A DNA stretch of 64,000 nucleotides from Rubripirellula amarantea (GCF_007859865.1 NZ_SJPI01000001.1:992001-1056000); one strand, 5' to 3'. Shown: positions 25,701-34,339, counted from the first letter of the stretch. The notes: a model not told the origin generated them from the letters alone. A program made the numbers and translations.

Positions 25701-26298
25701 AATGCCCGAAGCCAGTTGCCAACGGATGATGTTGGTAAGTCAATCTGCACGGATCGCATGGGAGGATGAATTCTCGACTTCACATGATCACCAGCGTCTG
25801 CTTGGCCAAGACAATATTCGTCGATACAAGCCACTGACCTCCCTGACCATACGCATCGAATCGAATGATCAATGGGAGGACGCACTGACCGCACTTAGCT
25901 GCGCGATCGCAGTGCTATCACCGGTGACGATCTCAATCGATCCGACGATTAGCGAAACCATTCAACAACACTTTGAAGAACTCGCTGATGCTCTACCGCG
26001 TTGGTTGCATCCGGTGGTGGAAAGCGACGCGGACTTGTCGTCTCGCATACAACACGGTGAAGTAGAGCGATTGAGATTCATCGGCACACCGGAAATCAAT
26101 CTTCGGTCCTGCACAACCGCGGCCGAGCAATTTGTTACGGTCGTTGACTCACCGGTCGTCGATGACGGAAGAATCGAGTGCCTACGTTACCTGAACGAAC
26201 AATCGATATCGCATGACTACCACCGCTACGGAAACCTGGGACGTCGCAGCCAAGAGACTCGAGGGACTAGAAACCAAACTCATCCATCCAGTCGTTAA
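22699..26298 (+). CDS. putA: Bifunctional proline dehydrogenase / L-glutamate gamma-semialdehyde dehydrogenase
   Basis: A protein of 1199 residues that oxidises proline to glutamate in two channelled steps. Residues about 1-420 are the FAD-dependent proline dehydrogenase TIM barrel (CVSIKISTI, FVYLDMEEYRDL, ITIRLVKGANLEMERAEAS, QRGIKDAIQIEML). Residues about 560-1000 are the aldehyde dehydrogenase: ITPWNFPLAIPCGGVAAALSMGNRVLLKPA, LAETGGKNATIV, HSAFGHAGQKCSATSIL with the catalytic Cys, and NEMFGPVLSVM. The last about 170 residues are poorly conserved. There is no DNA-binding ribbon-helix-helix, so it is not a PutA self-repressor. The ATG at 22699 starts the conserved helix; an in-frame TTG at 22678 with AAGGA before it is an alternative. 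Its 3' end overlaps the convergent NYN gene by 32 bases. Confidence 0.95.
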   Translation: MILADDIENAIQLAGQLLRRAVELQTPQECRQQAELDRMIQHPADKATMIEITDQAFRTHCEARVADQLTHLLDIQGIPRFFSPLEKAMLQGFRSFGEYLPGVAVPLVKEKMRRETSNVILPAEPEHLRPYLKARMDQGVGMNINLLGEAILGEREARRRMKRYVEALRLPEVRCVSIKISTINSQISSIAREHTVRTVADKLEQLYRIANHEKIPDSDQSKFVYLDMEEYRDLYLTAQVMMETLDREGLETTRAGIALQAYIPDSLLVLETLIAWSSDRVKRGALPITIRLVKGANLEMERAEASIAGHCHAPFATKLETDANYKKMLQRLFEAAQQGTVRVGLASHNLFDVALGLVWTAQRGIKDAIQIEMLEGMANHQRRAISERFEHLLLYAPACRREEFLNAIGYLIRRLDENTGEQNFLRHAFRLRTDSEEFTRLADDFRTSAKMVGAIENCPRRDVRRRETPIQPPAADTWQTLVNEPDTDWAVPDNSAWIAETLNHWQRRCNDEATEVSLTINDELIVPTAQNLGQSLDPSRPDVVVCRYPRLTIDQVNASADIANRDPSGWHTKSPDEIHLTLRRAAQWLRLRRGELIGAMVAEGGKTVAEADPEVSEAIDFCEFYPLTARHWSKRAAVSPRGVVAVITPWNFPLAIPCGGVAAALSMGNRVLLKPASQSVLVASMLCEAFWDSGVPREALHLVPCDETVAEAGLVANRNVDSVILTGATSTAKRMLAVRPDLNLLAETGGKNATIVTAMADRELAIKHVIHSAFGHAGQKCSATSILLLEKEVFEDESFRETLADAVESLIVGSAWDLSTKVGPLISPPGKTLTRGLKTLEDDESWLVVPEHIVGNPNLYRPGVKWNVKPGSFSHMNEMFGPVLSVMSYSRLEEAIAIVKRTGYGLTSGLESLDEREIQIWKESTTAGNLYINRPTTGAIVLRQPFGGVGLSAYGPGIKAGGPHYVLTLAKIENKSHIPGGDRSPSHPVLDEIDNWVDQSGMPEASCQRMMLVSQSARIAWEDEFSTSHDHQRLLGQDNIRRYKPLTSLTIRIESNDQWEDALTALSCAIAVLSPVTISIDPTISETIQQHFEELADALPRWLHPVVESDADLSSRIQHGEVERLRFIGTPEINLRSCTTAAEQFVTVVDSPVVDDGRIECLRYLNEQSISHDYHRYGNLGRRSQETRGTRNQTHPSSR

Positions 26299-26797
26299 CG
26301 TCCTCGGCCTTAAGTTTTAGGTCGTCATCGCCATGGTCTCCCCTGCCCTCCCCCGCGTCGCGATCAATAACATTGGCTCGTGGACTCAGACGTAAGTTTC
26401 CATCGAGCAAACTGTCCAACCACGACTGCGAGTCAAACGCCTCGGCGCTTCGGCGTGAAGCCGCGGTTTGAACCCGATGATCAGATGATACAACCGCCAA
26501 TTGTTTGGGCGAAGAATGACCTCGAATGATCTCTTCAAGCAAGTCATCCGCTTCGGGATAATTGACGGCGAATTGGACATCGATGTCTTGGTAGACGAAA
26601 CGGTCCGGACGATCTCGCGGCGGGTTCGCCGCATCAAACACTACCTGCGTCCTTTGGCGAACTGAACCAGGTAGATGCGTTGCCAGCCGTTCAAGCAGTT
26701 GCGCACGTTCGCGATGCAACCACATCGGATCAGGCGAACGAGGAGGTGCCGAAGGGGCTAGCACGTTGTAGCCGTCAATCAGAAGCAAAAGGGACAT
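26267..26797 (-). CDS. NYN domain (YacP-like) predicted ribonuclease
   Basis: A 176-residue PIN-like protein. SLLLLIDGYNVL at the start gives the conserved first Asp. Further landmarks are QVVFDAANPPRD, the acidic EADDLLEEIIRGH and VVSSDHRVQTAA, the usual pattern of NYN/YacP (Rae1-like) proteins, which in Bacillus cleave mRNA on the ribosome. The tail is Asp/Glu/Gly rich and hydrophilic and contains a dispersed-motif copy (CTCCCCTGCCCTCCCCCGCG at 26338-26357, encoding part of AGEGRGD). The ATG at 26797 is chosen because the domain begins right there; an upstream ATG at 26884 would add 29 unconserved residues. Its 3' end overlaps the 3' end of putA by 32 bases. Confidence 0.8.
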   Translation of the reverse strand: MSLLLLIDGYNVLAPSAPPRSPDPMWLHRERAQLLERLATHLPGSVRQRTQVVFDAANPPRDRPDRFVYQDIDVQFAVNYPEADDLLEEIIRGHSSPKQLAVVSSDHRVQTAASRRSAEAFDSQSWLDSLLDGNLRLSPRANVIDRDAGEGRGDHGDDDLKLKAEDVNDWMDEFGF

Positions 26798-26887
26798 ACG
26801 CCCAGCATAAGGCCTGCTGGCGACAAACCAAAGTGTCCAATTCCGAACGCCGGAAACCAAAGCGGAGTTGGTTTCTGGCAGCATTTG

Positions 26888-28108
26888 ATGATACTGGACG
26901 CTTGTTTGATTTCCCCAGCGTACTTATTCAGCCAACGTTCGACATTGACTTCTGATCCCAAACACCGCGACGTCGCACCTCTGCACTTGGTTTACCTAGT
27001 CAACTTTTTTGCGCCTGATCAGGTGGCGATTTGGGAAGAGCTCGCTCGACTGGTAAAGCAGATCACCATCTTGGTTTCCGTTGACATGGAAGGCAATCGG
27101 GATTGGAAGCCCGAACAATCTGATTTGGATGTGCGCAGGCAACGTACGTGGACAATAACGCGAACGATCAAGCACTCCACCGGCTACACCGACGTGAACT
27201 ATGTCCACCTTCCATTGGATACCCGGTCGCAACTTCGCAAGCTTAAACCGGACGTTGTCGTTTCGGCCGAACTTGGCATGCGATCCTTGCTAGCTTCGCG
27301 ATATTGCCGGCGCAGTAAGGCGAAGCACATCTTGGCTATCAGCACGTCCGAACATTTGGACGAAGTAGATGGCGGCTTGCGAACCCGGTTTCGTCGCTCG
27401 CTGCTTCGTCGCAGTGATCTTGTCACGTATCACGGGCCAAGCTGCAAACGCTTCTTAGAAAAGCTAGACGTGCCAGCGAAAAAACTACATCCTTTCGATT
27501 ATGCCTGCGATCCTAACAAGCCATATCGTGGCGACATCGACGATTCTCTATCAGCCATCGATACTTTACGTCTTTTGTCCGTCGGTCAGCTCGTCGAACG
27601 AAAGGGAATGGTCTCGGCGCTGGAACGACTAAAGGTTTGGGCGAAACGAAACCCGACCCGCCACCTCATCTGGACGATCGCGGGATCGGGTCCGCTCGAA
27701 CAAATTTTCAGGCAATCGGAGCTACCGCCCAACCTGTCGATCAAAATGACCGGGCACCTGGACCAAGGCGGCCTGCGCGACCAATATCAATCCAACGAGG
27801 TCCTATTCTTTCCAACGCTCGCGGACGAATGGGGCCTTGTTGTCGACGAAGCTCTGTTCTCGGGCATGGGAGTCATGGGCAGCATCTACGCCCAGGCTAT
27901 CGAAACCCTCATCGTCGACGGCACGAATGGTTGGTCCTTTGATCCTCTGAACCCACAATCTCTTGACCATATGCTCGACGGTTGGTTCAACCTGAATCTT
28001 CAGCAGCGATATTCGCTCCGACAACGTGCTCGCGATACCGTCGTCAACCGCACTCCCAAAACCGCAGCCGATCAACTGATGTCGGCAATCGAAGTTGTCG
28101 CAGATTGA
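26888..28108 (+). CDS. Glycosyltransferase family 4 protein
   Basis: A protein of about 406 residues with a GT-B fold. The first domain begins around LHLVYLVNFFAPDQVAIWEELARL; the second contains LRLLSVGQLVERKGMVSALERL, WTIAGSGPLEQIF, IKMTGHLDQGGLRDQYQSNEVLFFPTLADEWGLVVDEALFSGMGVMGS, the acceptor/donor signature with the conserved Glu of WGLVVDEAL. It probably adds a sugar in surface polysaccharide synthesis. The start is uncertain: ATG 26888 is the first after a TTG at 26885, but the conserved domain begins about 30 residues later. It is divergent from the NYN gene (91-base gap) and followed by a convergent deacetylase. Confidence 0.85.
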   Translation: MILDACLISPAYLFSQRSTLTSDPKHRDVAPLHLVYLVNFFAPDQVAIWEELARLVKQITILVSVDMEGNRDWKPEQSDLDVRRQRTWTITRTIKHSTGYTDVNYVHLPLDTRSQLRKLKPDVVVSAELGMRSLLASRYCRRSKAKHILAISTSEHLDEVDGGLRTRFRRSLLRRSDLVTYHGPSCKRFLEKLDVPAKKLHPFDYACDPNKPYRGDIDDSLSAIDTLRLLSVGQLVERKGMVSALERLKVWAKRNPTRHLIWTIAGSGPLEQIFRQSELPPNLSIKMTGHLDQGGLRDQYQSNEVLFFPTLADEWGLVVDEALFSGMGVMGSIYAQAIETLIVDGTNGWSFDPLNPQSLDHMLDGWFNLNLQQRYSLRQRARDTVVNRTPKTAADQLMSAIEVVAD

Positions 28109-28196
28109 AATCGTGCAGAATCACATAAGGCGTTGAGATAGGAACCTGCTTCGTCCCTAGCAACGAAATGCGAATCTTCGCCGTCAACCGTTGAAG

Positions 28197-28994
28197 CTAA
28201 ATCACGGCGCTTCGCCCTGTCAGACGCTCGTAGATCCGCCCGTCAATGCAGAGATTCGCAAGATTCCGCTCAAGCGATTCGTCAAGCATCCATCCCGTAC
28301 GCTGGATGGCATAGCGTTGCTGTTGGCAGTGTTGCATTCCGGGAATTGCGTTGGCGACGGTCGCGAAACCGATGTTGCGACAGTATTCGCGCAACGATTC
28401 ATTGAAGTGACGTCGCATCCCAAAGGGATACGAAAAATGTTGGACGGGACCATCCACTAGCAATTCCAATTCCTCTTTACAGCGCCGGATTTCCAATTCG
28501 GCTTCAGCTTGTGGTAACGCTGAAAGCTGAAGATGCGAGTGAGAATGAGCCCCAATCGAGTGCCCTCTTTTGGCGATTTCGCGAACTTCCGACTGCCCTA
28601 ATAATTCACAGTCAACATCGTTGCGCAAATTCGACCTGTATTGAGATCGAACTTGATGATCATCTCGGTCTCGAAAGTAAAGAGTGTTTAGATAGACGGC
28701 GAACTTCACGTCCAGCTCATCCGCCAATTCCAGCAAATCGAAAGTGCTCTGGAAGTTGTCGTCGAGACTCAAAAATACGATCAACTCCCCTTCAGACTCT
28801 ACAAATTCCAACGGGTCTCCGGTGAACCGGTAGCCTTCTTTGCGGAAATACTCGATGAACTGCCGAATGGAATCGAATTGATTTTCGTGAAGCTCATGGA
28901 AATAGATCCCTAGTTTGGAAGGAAGTTTTCCGGAAACAAACCTTTCGTGAAACCAACGGATCTTTTCCTGTAATATAGTCTTCCCAATTCTCAT
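28197..28994 (-). CDS. Polysaccharide deacetylase family protein
   Basis: A 265-residue NodB-type carbohydrate esterase 4 enzyme. Motif 1 is represented by FLSLDDNFQSTF (the usual TFDDG is DDN here), motif 2 by IGAHSHSHLQLSALP (the HxxxH metal ligands), and motif 3 by HFSYPFGMRRHFNES. The second Asp and both His that bind zinc are present. Such enzymes remove acetyl groups from N-acetylhexosamines in cell-wall or exopolysaccharides. No signal peptide is seen from the ATG at 28994, so a cytoplasmic or sugar-precursor role is possible. The longer frame opening at 29189 would run into the divergent GT4 gene and is not used. Between two GT4 genes. Confidence 0.85.
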   Translation of the reverse strand: MRIGKTILQEKIRWFHERFVSGKLPSKLGIYFHELHENQFDSIRQFIEYFRKEGYRFTGDPLEFVESEGELIVFLSLDDNFQSTFDLLELADELDVKFAVYLNTLYFRDRDDHQVRSQYRSNLRNDVDCELLGQSEVREIAKRGHSIGAHSHSHLQLSALPQAEAELEIRRCKEELELLVDGPVQHFSYPFGMRRHFNESLREYCRNIGFATVANAIPGMQHCQQQRYAIQRTGWMLDESLERNLANLCIDGRIYERLTGRSAVI

Positions 28995-29040
28995 CGTTCG
29001 AGCCTTCTCTGATTCGCCGGACCAACCTAAATTACCAATC

Positions 29041-29059
29041 GACTTTTCAAACAAAAGTC
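29041..29059. promoter_or_regulatory. Inverted repeat between divergent genes
   Basis: GACTTTT-CAAAC-AAAAGTC is a perfect 7-base dyad with a 5-base spacer, lying between the deacetylase start (28994) and the GT4 start (29114). A TATACT at 29085-29090 could be the -10 of the GT4 gene. Operator role is inferred only from symmetry and place. Confidence 0.4.
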
Positions 29060-29113
29060 TCGGAACCAGCGATGATCTACAAAATATACTCACCACCCCC
29101 TGAGAATTGAGCA

Positions 29114-30310
29114 ATGCGAATCTTGATCGCACACAATTCCCACAAGATTGCGGGTGGGGAGCAACGAGTCTTTGAATCGGAAACGGCACAGCTTGAAAAG
29201 GCTGGTCATGAAGTTATCCGTTTCAATCCGCACAATGACGAAGTGGACGGGCTCAATGGACTAACGCTTGCTTCCAAAACGATCTGGAACCGTTCGAGTG
29301 CTCGCGATCTAACAAAACTTGTTCAAACGCACCGTCCTGACGTCGCTCACTTCCACAATATCGTTCCGCTGATTTCACCATCGGTCTTTTCGGTGGCGGC
29401 AAAGCATTCTGTTCCTATCGTCTGGACGCTGCACAACTATCGCTTGATTTGCCCAGGAATGCTTTTGCTTCGTGATTCGAAGCCGTGCGAACTCTGTGTG
29501 TCGCGATCAGTAAAGACGCCAGCCGTGATCCATAAGTGCTATCGCAATAGCCGAACCGCGACTAGCGCGGTGACGACGATGCTGACTGTTCACCAGATGA
29601 TTGGCACTTGGGATCATATTGCTTGCTTTGTCGCGCCGAGCAATTTTGCCAAAGAAAAGTTTGTTCAAGGAGGACTGCCGCGCGACAGGATCGTTACCAA
29701 AAGCAACTTCGTGCCGGGCAATCCTCAAACAGGATCAGGTGACGGCAATTTCTTCCTTTACGTTGGACGACTGTCTGAAGAAAAAGGAGTGAACAGCCTG
29801 CTTGAAACTTGGCAAAAGCATCGCATCCAAGAAAGACTCATCATTGCAGGTGAAGGACCACTCGAAACCGACGTCCGCCATGCATGTGATAACAACGCGA
29901 ACATCGAATTCGTAGGCCGGCAGAGTTCAGCGGAAGTTCAGCGACTCATGAGCGCCGCCACCGCTACGATCGTTCCATCGGTGTGTTATGAAACGTTCGG
30001 TCTAGTCGCAGCCGAATCGTTTGCAGTCGGGACACCGGTTCTGGCATCCAACCTAGGAGCGTTGGCTGAACTCATTCGTCCCGGTGAGAATGGCTTCACC
30101 TTCCAGCCTGGCAATCCTGATTCGCTAGCAGCGGCGATTGATCAAATCAAAACCAGCAATCCCGATGAACTACGAATGAACGCTCGACAAAGCTACGAAG
30201 ACAAGTACACCGAAGAACGTAGTCTCGCGGGCTTGTTAGAAATCTATCAACGAGTCCGAGGTATCGAATCGAGTTCGTCCACTTTTGGCCCGACCGTCGC
30301 TAGCGTCTGA
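29114..30310 (+). CDS. Glycosyltransferase family 4 protein
   Basis: A 398-residue GT-B enzyme. The N-terminal domain reads MRILIAHNSHKIAGGEQRVFESETAQLEKAGHEV, then VAHFHNIVPLISPSV and VPIVWTLHNYRLICPGMLLLRD with a CxxC-like cysteine pair (KPCELC), typical of WcaI/exopolysaccharide-type GT4 proteins. The C-terminal domain has FLYVGRLSEEKGVNSLLETW, LIIAGEGPLETDVRH and the EX7E-like TIVPSVCYETFGLVAAESFAVGTPVLASNLGALAELI. It converges on the flippase gene with a 2-base gap, within a group of polysaccharide genes. Confidence 0.92.
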   Translation: MRILIAHNSHKIAGGEQRVFESETAQLEKAGHEVIRFNPHNDEVDGLNGLTLASKTIWNRSSARDLTKLVQTHRPDVAHFHNIVPLISPSVFSVAAKHSVPIVWTLHNYRLICPGMLLLRDSKPCELCVSRSVKTPAVIHKCYRNSRTATSAVTTMLTVHQMIGTWDHIACFVAPSNFAKEKFVQGGLPRDRIVTKSNFVPGNPQTGSGDGNFFLYVGRLSEEKGVNSLLETWQKHRIQERLIIAGEGPLETDVRHACDNNANIEFVGRQSSAEVQRLMSAATATIVPSVCYETFGLVAAESFAVGTPVLASNLGALAELIRPGENGFTFQPGNPDSLAAAIDQIKTSNPDELRMNARQSYEDKYTEERSLAGLLEIYQRVRGIESSSSTFGPTVASV

Positions 30311-30312
30311 AC

Positions 30313-31665
30313 TTAGACGCCTTCAACCTGACTGTTCTGCGATTGCTGATACACATCGGCATAGACGATGGCAGATAGCCAAATCAAGCAAACCACTTGT
30401 CCGGACAAGGCCGCCGCAGCGATCGAGAGCGTTCCCATGCTGGGAAACAACAACCACGTTGTCGCCATCATCACCAACATCGCAAACCCTCGAGCCTTGA
30501 TGGGCGCAAGTGGACGACCACGGCCTTTCAAATAGCTATCGAGTCCTTGCAGTACGCCTTTGATCGCAGAGACCGGTGCCAACCATAACGCAAAAATGAT
30601 CGCGGGTTGAAAGTCTTGGCCGTACAGGATTAGCACAAGCGGGCCAATCACCAGCATGAACATGATCGTGGTCACCGCTTGGATCGCGATCGAAGTCCCT
30701 AGAATTCGATGGACGTCGCTTGTCTTGAGCTGCCGGTCCGTGTTTGCTCCCGCATTGAATAAAAACAAGCCCAAAGTATTGGGAATGACCGTTAAGGGGT
30801 AAACCGCGGGAACCATGGAAGCGTAAAAACCCTGCTCAATGAATGGCGCCAACCACATCACAAGCAGCAAATCCAGTCGTTCAAACAGGTCCGTTACCAA
30901 CATCGACAACCCGTAGGGCCTGCTTTCCAACAATAACTTCTTGGTCCGCAATTCACGTTGACCACGAATCGGATGGGGAACTCCGATGATGCACGTGCCC
31001 ATTGAAATGAGCGATGCGACCACCATCAAGATGCCCGCCGTCATCACGCCCACATCGGTGACTAAAGCAGCGATCAACAATAACAACGGAAAAGCAGCGG
31101 CGGCAATGAATCGTCTAGTGTTATATTTCGAGAACTCACCACTGCCACGATCTACGGCTGTCATGATCAGCATCACGTGCTGACCAATCAGGCTGAGCGA
31201 ACAGATCATTGCGATGGGCCAGAGTCCTTGTTTCGATTCAGGCAACGCGACCAAGTTCAGGACGATGACGATGGTTGTGGTGACGATCCCCGTGGTTATT
31301 CCCAACCAAAGGGCGCTGCGTCGAAGTCGATTCTGCGACTCTGAATGGCTCTTCGTTTCCTCCGCTGCAGCGTAGCGACAGATCACTTCTAAGCCACCCA
31401 TCAAGCCAACGTACAAGAGCATCTGTACGTACAATACGGCCGTCGCATACTCGCCTCGCCCTTCTGGTCCCAGCAAACGCACCAGCAGGATGCCCTGGCC
31501 GAGTTGCACTGCGACCATGGCAAATGCGAATCCAACCGTCCAAAGAAACTGCCCCTTGGTCGACTTTGGCTTCTCCGGGATAACAGAATCATCCAACGGC
31601 ACGGCCTCAGCCGCTTCCAAAACGGCGGCTGAAACGGAATCGGTCGTGGATGAGGTAGGCGTCAT
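30313..31665 (-). CDS. Polysaccharide flippase (Wzx/MATE-like membrane protein)
   Basis: A 450-residue integral membrane protein with 12 or more predicted helices, beginning QFLWTVGFAFAMVAVQLGQGILLVRLLGPEGRGEYATAVLYVQML, the usual start of polysaccharide biosynthesis (RfbX/Wzx-like) flippases. A glycine/arginine-rich LGPEGRGEYA motif follows helix 1. It likely turns lipid-linked oligosaccharides to the periplasmic face. The first about 45 residues are polar. The ATG at 31665 is used; the frame is open 29 codons upstream without an obvious start signal. Close to two GT4 genes and a deacetylase, so it probably serves the same surface glycan. Confidence 0.87.
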   Translation of the reverse strand: MTPTSSTTDSVSAAVLEAAEAVPLDDSVIPEKPKSTKGQFLWTVGFAFAMVAVQLGQGILLVRLLGPEGRGEYATAVLYVQMLLYVGLMGGLEVICRYAAAEETKSHSESQNRLRRSALWLGITTGIVTTTIVIVLNLVALPESKQGLWPIAMICSLSLIGQHVMLIMTAVDRGSGEFSKYNTRRFIAAAAFPLLLLIAALVTDVGVMTAGILMVVASLISMGTCIIGVPHPIRGQRELRTKKLLLESRPYGLSMLVTDLFERLDLLLVMWLAPFIEQGFYASMVPAVYPLTVIPNTLGLFLFNAGANTDRQLKTSDVHRILGTSIAIQAVTTIMFMLVIGPLVLILYGQDFQPAIIFALWLAPVSAIKGVLQGLDSYLKGRGRPLAPIKARGFAMLVMMATTWLLFPSMGTLSIAAAALSGQVVCLIWLSAIVYADVYQQSQNSQVEGV

Positions 31666-31770
31666 ACCCCGGCGAGTATAATCCGCCGCCCCGGCATCCT
31701 TAAACCTTGCTAGATCGGAAGTTGGTCGAAAAGACAATTTCAACCCGTCCAATCGCGGCAGCCACGACCA

Positions 31771-32646
31771 TCAGTCGATCTCTTTGAGTACACGGACCTC
31801 GGGACCGGACGTGAATCGGTAGACCTGCCAGCTACCGACACCTAACAACGCAAGCGTCAGAATGACGGCAACCAGCAATCTGCCACGGTCCCCGTCGGTG
31901 CCCGCGGCGAACCATTGGCTTGGCCCCGACCAAAGCCGTAGATTTGGCAAGCCGACCGACCAAGTTCTCTGACGGCTACGCTTCCCCACGTCACGTGGCG
32001 AAGACGTTTCCCGCTTCGGTGCATTCTTCGGTTTGGCAGCCGCAGCCTGGTTCACCCGGTTTGGATCGGGTTCGCCAATCTCAACTTGCCGCGATGCCTG
32101 GGGCAAATCCTCGACGCCGTTCGAGACCACCGTCTCCGCAAGACTGTCCTCTGAATCCGAACCAGAGTTCTTGCTACGGATCTCTCGATATCGCTGTTCC
32201 TGATCTTCTTCGTCGGCGGATGCCAAGAAATTCGCGACGTCGAAAGTCTTCCAGGCATCGCCGCTCAACATTGTTTCACTGGTCGATGGTTCATCTTCGA
32301 CAGCATCCAGTTCACTCACCTGGAGCTTGAAACAAATCTTACCGAACTTCAGCAAGTCGCCATCATCGATGTCGACCCACGTCTTCGGCAGGATTCGTTC
32401 GCCATTGACTTGCGTTCCGCTTGTGCTTTCCAGGTCGAGTAATCGCACGGATTGGCCTGAGTGGTGCACGATGCAATGGCGACGACTAACGGACCGACTC
32501 TTGGGCCGAATCTGGCACTCGCGGTCCCGACCGATCATGTAGTAGCCGACCATCAAGGGCGCTTCCGTCCCAGCGCGGCTTCCCGTAGCCAAGATCAACT
32601 TAGCTGCGATCATGCAGGGAGTCGTTAAACGGAGCAAGCGAAGCAT
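31771..32646 (-). CDS. FHA domain membrane protein
   Basis: A protein of about 291 residues. An FHA domain (phosphothreonine reader) occupies roughly residues 12-100: MVGYYMIGRDRECQIRPKSRSVSRRHCIVHH and LLDLESTSGTQVNGERI, with the conserved GR, SxxH and NG residues. A disordered acidic linker follows, then one C-terminal membrane helix (LLVAVILTLALLGVGSWQVYRF). It starts within about 20 bases of the end of the adjacent protein kinase gene on the same strand, so it is probably a reader of that kinase's phosphorylation. The start is uncertain: ATG 32646, ATG 32613 (just before the domain) and TTG 32667 are all in frame. Confidence 0.8.
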   Translation of the reverse strand: MLRLLRLTTPCMIAAKLILATGSRAGTEAPLMVGYYMIGRDRECQIRPKSRSVSRRHCIVHHSGQSVRLLDLESTSGTQVNGERILPKTWVDIDDGDLLKFGKICFKLQVSELDAVEDEPSTSETMLSGDAWKTFDVANFLASADEEDQEQRYREIRSKNSGSDSEDSLAETVVSNGVEDLPQASRQVEIGEPDPNRVNQAAAAKPKNAPKRETSSPRDVGKRSRQRTWSVGLPNLRLWSGPSQWFAAGTDGDRGRLLVAVILTLALLGVGSWQVYRFTSGPEVRVLKEID

Positions 32647-32667
32647 TCCTTGATCTTCGTAGATCAA

Positions 32668-34206
32668 TCATGAGGATTGGTTGATCACAACAACGCTTTT
32701 GCCATCTTCGGTCGCCTTGATCTTGGGCTGCCGTAGTGGCAATGGTTGAGTGAAAGAATGAATTCCTATGCCGATGACAGCCACCAACGCTAACACAGCA
32801 AAAGCGAGTCCTACTCCAAGCAGGACCAACTGATTTGAATCGCTCGCCCGTCCAGAGGTTGTCATCACTGACCCTTTGGCACCTGAACTTGCTTGGACCG
32901 GCGCGGACTTGAATGTGGCGATGGCATCGGTTGAACGATTACCTCCGGATCCCGAGATCCCCAGCACACCGGAGCCGCTAGTGGATGCGACCGGCAACGC
33001 TGGCAGATCACCAAAATCGAACTCTTCGATCCCCTGCCCCAAATTAATTTCGCCATCCGCCGAAAGCGATGAATCTTCGAGGGTTGCCTGATAGATCCGC
33101 TCGTCGATTGAAGTATCGCTCGCCGGTTGAACGTGCCAAATCGACATCGCCGGCTTTTCATTTGTGCCAGCACCCATTCGACGCAACTGCACCAACAACT
33201 CCGTAGCCGATTTGGGTCGATCGCTTGGACGCTTCGCCATCATTCGATTGAACAGGTCCGCCAAACCAGCGGGACAATCGTCGCGATAGACTCGCAGATC
33301 CGGCACTTCAGCCGTCTGATGCTTTGCTAATCTTTGCCGCACCGAATCCGCAACAAATGGTGGTCGGCCCGTTAACAAGTAGAACAAGGTGCAGCCGAGC
33401 GAGTAGATGTCCGCTCGAGCATCGATGTTTTGGCTATTGATCGCTTGTTCGGGAGCCACAAAGTCCGCCGTGCCCATCAATCGATGGTTATCTTGGTGGC
33501 CCAACTCCGACAGTCCGATTCGAGCCAACCCCAAGTCGCTGACCTTTAAAACCCCGTCCGTTCGAAGCAACAAATTAGCTGGCTTGATGTCGCGGTGAAT
33601 GATGCCTCGTTCGTGTGCATGAGCGAGTCCTTCACAAGCTTGATTGAGTACGTCCAACGCTTCTGCTGTCGACATCACTCCATCGCGTTGGACAAGATGT
33701 TGCAAGTCAATCCCGTCGATATACTCCATGACGATGTAGTGACGACCGCCGGCTTGCGCAAAGTCGTAGGCTCGCACAATGTTGGGATGGTCCAACTGGG
33801 CACAGGCTCGAGCTTCTTCTTTGAACCGATCGAGACGCCGAGCGTTGTCCGTGGCTTCGGGTGGCAAAATCTTTAGTGCCATTTGACGCTTCATCACTTG
33901 ATGTTCGCCGAGGTACACCATCCCCATTCCACCTTTGCCAATCGGACGAAGCAACCGGTAACTGCCCAGGTAGAATCCTTTGCTTCGTCCCACCAGCAAC
34001 TTGCCCGCTTGCCACTTCGTTAAGATTCCCGCATTCATCAACCCATTCGCCAAACGCTCGGGTGTAAAATGCGGACTATCAGCCATCAACGAAACCACGA
34101 CCTTCTTAAGGTCATCTAGTTCCACCAATCCAGCAGCGAGCGAACGTTTCACGAAACCGCGAGTCGCATCGTCGAGTACCGGCTTGATCGCTTCCGAGCT
34201 AATCAT
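32668..34206 (-). CDS. Serine/threonine protein kinase with C-terminal membrane helix
   Basis: A 512-residue Hanks-type kinase. After an N-terminal helical region, the kinase domain has a Gly loop LRPIGKGGMGMVYLG (near residues 87-100), the Lys of QMALKILPP, the Glu-containing FKEEARACAQL, the catalytic loop HRDIKPANL (near 218) and SDLGLAR in place of DFG, a change common in planctomycete kinases. The sequence ends with one membrane helix (LVLLGVGLAFAVLALVAVIGIGIH) and a short exposed tail. The ATG at 34206 has AAGG seven bases upstream; an in-frame TTG at 34248 is less likely. It is paired with the downstream FHA gene, separated only by the start-codon overlap region. Confidence 0.93.
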   Translation of the reverse strand: MISSEAIKPVLDDATRGFVKRSLAAGLVELDDLKKVVVSLMADSPHFTPERLANGLMNAGILTKWQAGKLLVGRSKGFYLGSYRLLRPIGKGGMGMVYLGEHQVMKRQMALKILPPEATDNARRLDRFKEEARACAQLDHPNIVRAYDFAQAGGRHYIVMEYIDGIDLQHLVQRDGVMSTAEALDVLNQACEGLAHAHERGIIHRDIKPANLLLRTDGVLKVSDLGLARIGLSELGHQDNHRLMGTADFVAPEQAINSQNIDARADIYSLGCTLFYLLTGRPPFVADSVRQRLAKHQTAEVPDLRVYRDDCPAGLADLFNRMMAKRPSDRPKSATELLVQLRRMGAGTNEKPAMSIWHVQPASDTSIDERIYQATLEDSSLSADGEINLGQGIEEFDFGDLPALPVASTSGSGVLGISGSGGNRSTDAIATFKSAPVQASSGAKGSVMTTSGRASDSNQLVLLGVGLAFAVLALVAVIGIGIHSFTQPLPLRQPKIKATEDGKSVVVINQSS

Positions 34207-34339
34207 CTTGGCCTTAGGAATATCACGCTTGTGAGAGTTAGAAAACAAACGGCTCGCGAACGGCGCCGTATTCTAAACATCGGCATCCCACCAAGTCATT
34301 GGCGTTCATTTCAATCTGCGCATAGCATAAGCGTGCAAA

